From: Bacteroidales bacterium
Lineage (GTDB): Bacteria > Bacteroidota > Bacteroidia > Bacteroidales > P3
Direction of reading: 5' to 3'
Length of the DNA stretch: 64,000 nt
Assembly: GCA_017934545.1 (NCBI GenBank)
Contig: JAGBJI010000008.1
Span: forward strand, 62,001 to 126,000
This document shows positions 60,445 to 64,000 of the stretch, in pieces. Within the stretch, counting starts at the first letter, position 1. Each line of letters starts with the position of its first letter. The translations under genes and the position numbers were made by a program. A model generated the notes under the pieces. That model ran no database searches, had not been told where the DNA came from, and saw only the letters and a list, made by a program, of their open reading frames with translations.

Positions 60445-62550
60445 ATGGAAGACGGATTAATCTATACGAATATCAAATTCTTAAGCAAAGTGGGCGACAA
60501 ACGTGCCGCATTGCTGCAAAAGGAGGCGGGGATTGTTTCCTATAAGGATTTGCTTTACTATTTTCCCTACCGCTATATAGACCGCAGCCAATACGTTAAA
60601 ATCAGCGAAATCAACAGCGACAAGGTTTACATTCAAATAAGGGGCAAAGTTGTTGACAAACAGACGGTGTCAAACGGCAAAAGCAAGCGTTTGGTGGTGG
60701 GATTCGCCGATGATACGGGCAGAATTGAGTTGATATATTTCTCGGGTTTGAAATGGATTTACGACAAACTGAACATCGGACAGCAATATGTGGTTTTCGG
60801 CAAGCCCTCAATGTTTAACAACGGTTTTAATTTCGTACACCCCGAAACCGAATTGCTTTCGGTCTATACCTCAATGCACGACACGGAGTTTCTGCCTTTG
60901 TACAACACGACCGAAAAGATGAAAAACTCTTTTCTTTCTTCGCGTGCCATGGCTTCGCTTACCCTTACGCTTATCCGCCAAATGCACGGCCATATATCCG
61001 AAACGCTGCCCGAATACATAGTCAACCACTACAAACTCATATCATTGCAACAGGCGTTGGAGAACATCCACTATCCGCAAAACATGCAGATGTTGGCCAA
61101 AGCACAATACCGTCTGAAGTTTGAGGAACTGTTTTTCATGCAGTTGGTCCATCAAATGCAGAAAACTTACCGTAAGGTCAAATCCGATGGTTTTGTGATG
61201 GCAAAAGTAGGGGATAAGTTCAATGATTTTTACAATAAAAACCTGCCTTTTCCGCTTACCGATGCACAAAAACGGGTCATCAAGGAGATACGCTCGGACA
61301 TGCGTTCGGGACGTCAGATGAACCGTTTGCTTCAGGGCGACGTAGGGTCGGGCAAGACATTGGTTGCCTTGATGTGTATGCTTATCGCCGTTGACAACGG
61401 TTACCAATGTGCGTTGGTGGCTCCGACTGAAATATTGGCCAAGCAGCATTGCAACTCTTTGACAGAGTTTTTAAAAGGGCTGAACGTACAGGTTGCACTG
61501 TTGACTTCGGAAATCAAGGGCAAAGCCCGCAAAAACCTTTTGTCCAACTTGCAGGAGGGGGCTATAGACATATTGGTCGGAACGCATGCCGTGCTTGAAT
61601 CTGCGGTACAATTTGCAAATCTCGGTTTTGCAGTCATTGACGAACAGCACCGTTTCGGAGTGGAGCAACGCCGCAAGATGTGGGAAAAAAGCAAGGGCAG
61701 ACTTCCGCATATCTTGGTCATGACCGCAACGCCTATACCTCGTACTTTGGCTATGACGGTCTACGGCGATTTGGATTGCAGCGTTATTGACCAATTGCCT
61801 CCGGGCAGAAAACCCGTCAGCACGGTGCATTTGACCGACGCATCAATACTTAAAGTTTACGATTTTATGCGTACCCAAATAGCACAGGGACGCCAGATAT
61901 ACGTTGTTTACCCGTTGATTGAAGAGAGTGAGAAATTGGACTTAAAGGATTTGAACGACGGTTACGACCATATCGTACAACAGTTTCCATTGCCTGACTA
62001 TCAGATAAGTATTGTCCACGGCAAGATGAAATCCGAACAGAAAGAATACGAGATGGAACGCTTTGTCAAGGGCATAACCAATATAATGGTGTCAACCACC
62101 GTGATAGAAGTCGGGGTCAATGTTCCCAATGCTTCGGTGATGGTTATCCAAAACGCCGAACGTTTCGGTTTGAGCCAATTGCACCAACTTCGCGGCAGAG
62201 TGGGCAGGGGAAGCGATAAATCGTATTGTATACTTATGACCAAGGACAATTTGAGTCAGGATTCCAAACGGCGTATAGAGATAATGTGTCAGACCAACGA
62301 CGGATTTGTCTTGGCACAGGAAGACCTTGCCCTGCGTGGTCCGGGCGATATAGCGGGAACGCAGCAATCGGGTGTCTTGGATTTGAAGATAGCGGACATC
62401 GTCAAGGACGAACCATTGGTGCGTACGGCAAGGGATTTGGCACAGTTTGTTTTGGACAAAGACCCTATGTTACAGGATGAAAACAACCGTTTGCTAAAGC
62501 AATACATCACCGCCCATAAAGTCATCACCGATTATTCCGAAATTTCTTAA
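60445..62550 (+). CDS. recG: ATP-dependent DNA helicase RecG
   Basis: 701 residues from ATG 60445 (MEDGLIYTNIKFLSKVGDKRA); an earlier in-frame start would lie upstream of the promoter. The wedge/OB domain is N-terminal (YYFPYRYIDRSQY, IRGKVVDKQTV). The helicase core has Walker A GDVGSGKTLVAL (from about 298), the box VIDEQHRFGVEQR, MTATPIPRTLAM and QLRGRVGRG. It reverses stalled replication forks and branches Holliday junctions. It stands divergent from the lysine genes. Confidence 0.94.
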   Translation: MEDGLIYTNIKFLSKVGDKRAALLQKEAGIVSYKDLLYYFPYRYIDRSQYVKISEINSDKVYIQIRGKVVDKQTVSNGKSKRLVVGFADDTGRIELIYFSGLKWIYDKLNIGQQYVVFGKPSMFNNGFNFVHPETELLSVYTSMHDTEFLPLYNTTEKMKNSFLSSRAMASLTLTLIRQMHGHISETLPEYIVNHYKLISLQQALENIHYPQNMQMLAKAQYRLKFEELFFMQLVHQMQKTYRKVKSDGFVMAKVGDKFNDFYNKNLPFPLTDAQKRVIKEIRSDMRSGRQMNRLLQGDVGSGKTLVALMCMLIAVDNGYQCALVAPTEILAKQHCNSLTEFLKGLNVQVALLTSEIKGKARKNLLSNLQEGAIDILVGTHAVLESAVQFANLGFAVIDEQHRFGVEQRRKMWEKSKGRLPHILVMTATPIPRTLAMTVYGDLDCSVIDQLPPGRKPVSTVHLTDASILKVYDFMRTQIAQGRQIYVVYPLIEESEKLDLKDLNDGYDHIVQQFPLPDYQISIVHGKMKSEQKEYEMERFVKGITNIMVSTTVIEVGVNVPNASVMVIQNAERFGLSQLHQLRGRVGRGSDKSYCILMTKDNLSQDSKRRIEIMCQTNDGFVLAQEDLALRGPGDIAGTQQSGVLDLKIADIVKDEPLVRTARDLAQFVLDKDPMLQDENNRLLKQYITAHKVITDYSEIS

Positions 62551-62628
62551 ACTTCCTATTTTTTTCTTTTTTATAATTAAAGATTTACCGTAAAAACGGG
62601 GTAGTATATGCGGCCGTATTAAAAATCC

Positions 62629-62681
62629 TTTTCAGAAAAGAAAAAATTGTTTTCTGAAAACAAAAAATTATTTTCTGAATT
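62629..62681. repeat. Phased palindrome array of 3 units
   Basis: TTTTCWGAAAA units centred at 62634, 62655 and 62676 (21-bp step). It lies in the 212-bp gap between recG and the next gene, 36 bp before its -7 box. Confidence 0.72.
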
Positions 62682-62716
62682 AAAGTATTATGCTTTGTTG
62701 TTTGAAAAAAATTGTA

Positions 62717-62724
62717 TACTTTTG
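62717..62724 (+). promoter_or_regulatory. -7 box (TACTTTTG) for the holin-like gene
   Basis: TAnnTTTG consensus, 38 bp before the start at 62763. Confidence 0.66.
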
Positions 62725-62762
62725 CAAATTGTTTTTTTTAACCGAAAAAATAGATTAAAAAT

Positions 62763-63314
62763 ATGAGTGTATTCAAAATTAATTCGGGCAATAAGTTCGA
62801 TTTGACGGACAGAGATTTTTGGGTCAAAATAATCATTCTGACCATTTCCATTTGGATAGTTTCTTTTACGGCGTTGGTCAAAATAGAGGGCGGACCGCTT
62901 TATGCACTGCTTGCCGCACTGATAATCAGTTTGCTCAACGCATTTTTGCGTCCCGTACTGTCATGGATTTCCATGCCGTTGGTTGTATCCACTTTAGGCA
63001 TTTTTATGTTGGTAATCAACGCTATAATAGTTCTTTTGACAAGTTGGTTGCTTTCGCCTCATTTTGTGGTAAACGGCTTTTGGAATGCGTTCTTTTTCTC
63101 CATAATAGTGACGTTTTTAAGTTTCCTTTTGGGCATTCCGACCCATGTAAAAAGGCTCAGGGACGATATCTTTAATCAAAAAGACCTATCCAATGGCGGT
63201 GAAAGTCAGAAAAATAACTATAACAATGCGGACTCTTCCAACCGTTTTGATTCAGACCCTTTCAATGACGACCCTCAACAAAAGAATTATACCGATTACG
63301 AGGACGTTGATTAG
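62763..63314 (+). CDS. Phage-holin-4-type (YvlD-like) membrane protein
   Basis: 183 residues with three to four membrane segments between about 20 and 125. The pattern LNAFLRPVLSWISMPLVVSTLGIFMLVINA-like (about 59-88) is typical of the DUF/phage holin 4_2 family, found widely in bacterial chromosomes with unknown role. A hydrophilic, Asn/Asp-rich tail (135-183) is likely disordered. No phage genes are nearby, so a real holin role is unlikely. Confidence 0.75.
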   Translation: MSVFKINSGNKFDLTDRDFWVKIIILTISIWIVSFTALVKIEGGPLYALLAALIISLLNAFLRPVLSWISMPLVVSTLGIFMLVINAIIVLLTSWLLSPHFVVNGFWNAFFFSIIVTFLSFLLGIPTHVKRLRDDIFNQKDLSNGGESQKNNYNNADSSNRFDSDPFNDDPQQKNYTDYEDVD

Positions 63315-63346
63315 TAAAAAAGATTGCAAAAATATACTGTAATTAA

Positions 63347-64000
63347 ATGAATATTTGTAGAACAATCAATCAGTTAACACAAGCTGTAAACGAATTCAAA
63401 CAACAAAACAAAACCATAGGATTGGTTCCTACGATGGGAGCCTTGCACGAGGGTCACAAATCCTTGTTTGAGCGGGCAAGAAAGGAAAACGACATATTTA
63501 TTGCCAGCGTTTTTGTCAACCCCGTTCAGTTCAACAACCCCGAAGACTTGGAAAAATATCCCCGCAGCGAAGAGCAGGATTTGCAGATGTTGGAAACATG
63601 CGGATGCGACGCAGTGTTCGTTCCTTCAGCCGAGGAAGTGTATCAGGGACAGGAAGTTGAAACATGGCATTTCGGCCAATTGGAACAGGTGATGGAGGGC
63701 AAACAACGCCCCGGACATTTCTCGGGCGTGGCAAACATAGTGTCGCGTCTGTTCAAATGGATAATGCCCGACAGGGCATACTTCGGCGAAAAAGATTTCC
63801 AACAGATTGCCATCATACGCGACATGGTCAGCCAAATGCAAAGCCCCGTTGAGATAGTTGCATGCCCTATATACCGTGAAAGCGACGGACTTGCAGCCTC
63901 GTCACGCAACCGCAGGTTAAGCCCGCAGGCACGGCTTATGGCTCCGAAGATACACTACATTTTGACCAAATCCTTTGAACAGAAAGATGCGTTGAGTTTA
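63347..64000 (+). CDS. panC: Pantothenate synthetase (3' end outside window)
   Basis: The first 218 codons are present; the frame is open at the right edge. The start is MNICRTINQLTQAV. Motifs: GLVPTMGALHEGHKSL (HIGH-like ATP site), ASVFVNPVQFNNPEDL, RPGHFSGVANIVSRLF, FGEKDFQQ (KMSKS-like region follows) and SSRNRRLSP. It joins pantoate and beta-alanine to make pantothenate, feeding the CoA route that includes coaBC at 8 kb. It lies 32 bp after the holin-like gene. Confidence 0.93.
   Translation, partial: MNICRTINQLTQAVNEFKQQNKTIGLVPTMGALHEGHKSLFERARKENDIFIASVFVNPVQFNNPEDLEKYPRSEEQDLQMLETCGCDAVFVPSAEEVYQGQEVETWHFGQLEQVMEGKQRPGHFSGVANIVSRLFKWIMPDRAYFGEKDFQQIAIIRDMVSQMQSPVEIVACPIYRESDGLAASSRNRRLSPQARLMAPKIHYILTKSFEQKDALSL

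Noticed and set aside
62763-63314. Holin-like protein as a sign of a prophage
   Set aside because: The family is widespread in chromosomes, and no lysis, tail or integrase gene is nearby.
1-64000. tRNA or rRNA genes
   Set aside because: No cloverleaf with a T-loop motif or rRNA segment was noticed on reading; a covariance search was not possible here.

Overview
This window comes from a Bacteroidales bacterium, probably an uncultured, anaerobic, amino-acid-fermenting member of a gut or similar community. The evidence is direct. Promoters carry the Bacteroidetes -7 box TAnnTTTG. MurF is fused to alanine racemase. The small RNA polymerase omega subunit is of the Bacteroidetes type and sits in the order bamD-rpoZ-coaBC-DUF4835. 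There is an S46 dipeptidyl-peptidase of the DPP7 kind, and two proteins end in type IX secretion sorting domains. No tRNA, rRNA, CRISPR array or insertion sequence with a transposase was seen. The genus cannot be named from the sequence.

Layout. 1-11.5 kb: the end of tamB, a DPP7-like peptidase, gyrB, then bamD-rpoZ-coaBC-DUF4835 and an aminotransferase. 11.5-19.7 kb: a secreted protein, aspartate aminotransferase, M20 dipeptidase, SPOR and universal-stress proteins, a pair of related lipoproteins and a C69 dipeptidase. 20-25 kb: a citrate lyase operon (citD-E-F-X and a fused citC-citG). 25.4-30.9 kb: a tandemly duplicated two-gene cassette of secreted proteins. 30.9-34.7 kb: murF-alr and a two-gene locus whose first product ends in a fulvocin C-like cysteine-rich peptide. 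35-46.5 kb: gdhA, a lipoprotein, a GH25 lysozyme, a 2-hydroxyacid dehydrogenase, priA, kbl and gcvP. 46.5-51.1 kb: an accessory island with HigBA toxin-antitoxin and a long gene split at a run of ten G, bounded by repeats. 51.2-56.8 kb: a GlmU-like protein, lon, an unlisted 39-residue membrane ORF, sufS and yigZ. 56.8-60.3 kb: lysine-fermentation genes (a CoA-transferase subunit, kal, kce) split by an inserted type II restriction-modification pair. 60.4-64 kb: recG, a holin-like membrane protein and the start of panC.

Metabolically the genes fit an organism living on peptides and amino acids. DPP7, M20 and C69 peptidases release dipeptides and amino acids. Aminotransferases, GdhA, Kbl, GcvP and the Kal/Kce steps break them down, and citrate lyase adds a second carbon source.

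The most unusual content is between genes. Many intergenic gaps hold arrays of short palindromes whose centres repeat every 21-22 bp, two DNA turns (up to ten units at 46.87-47.07 kb; quartets of CATATG at exactly 22 bp in four places). Four gaps also hold a second element: a shared AT-rich core of about 45 bp between inverted arms, followed about 40 bp later by a direct-repeat pair. The short word repeated in arms and pair differs from copy to copy but is kept the same within a copy, and each of these four elements is followed by a palindrome array. These two linked families, the poly-G switch and the fulvocin-like locus are the best candidates for undescribed biology here.
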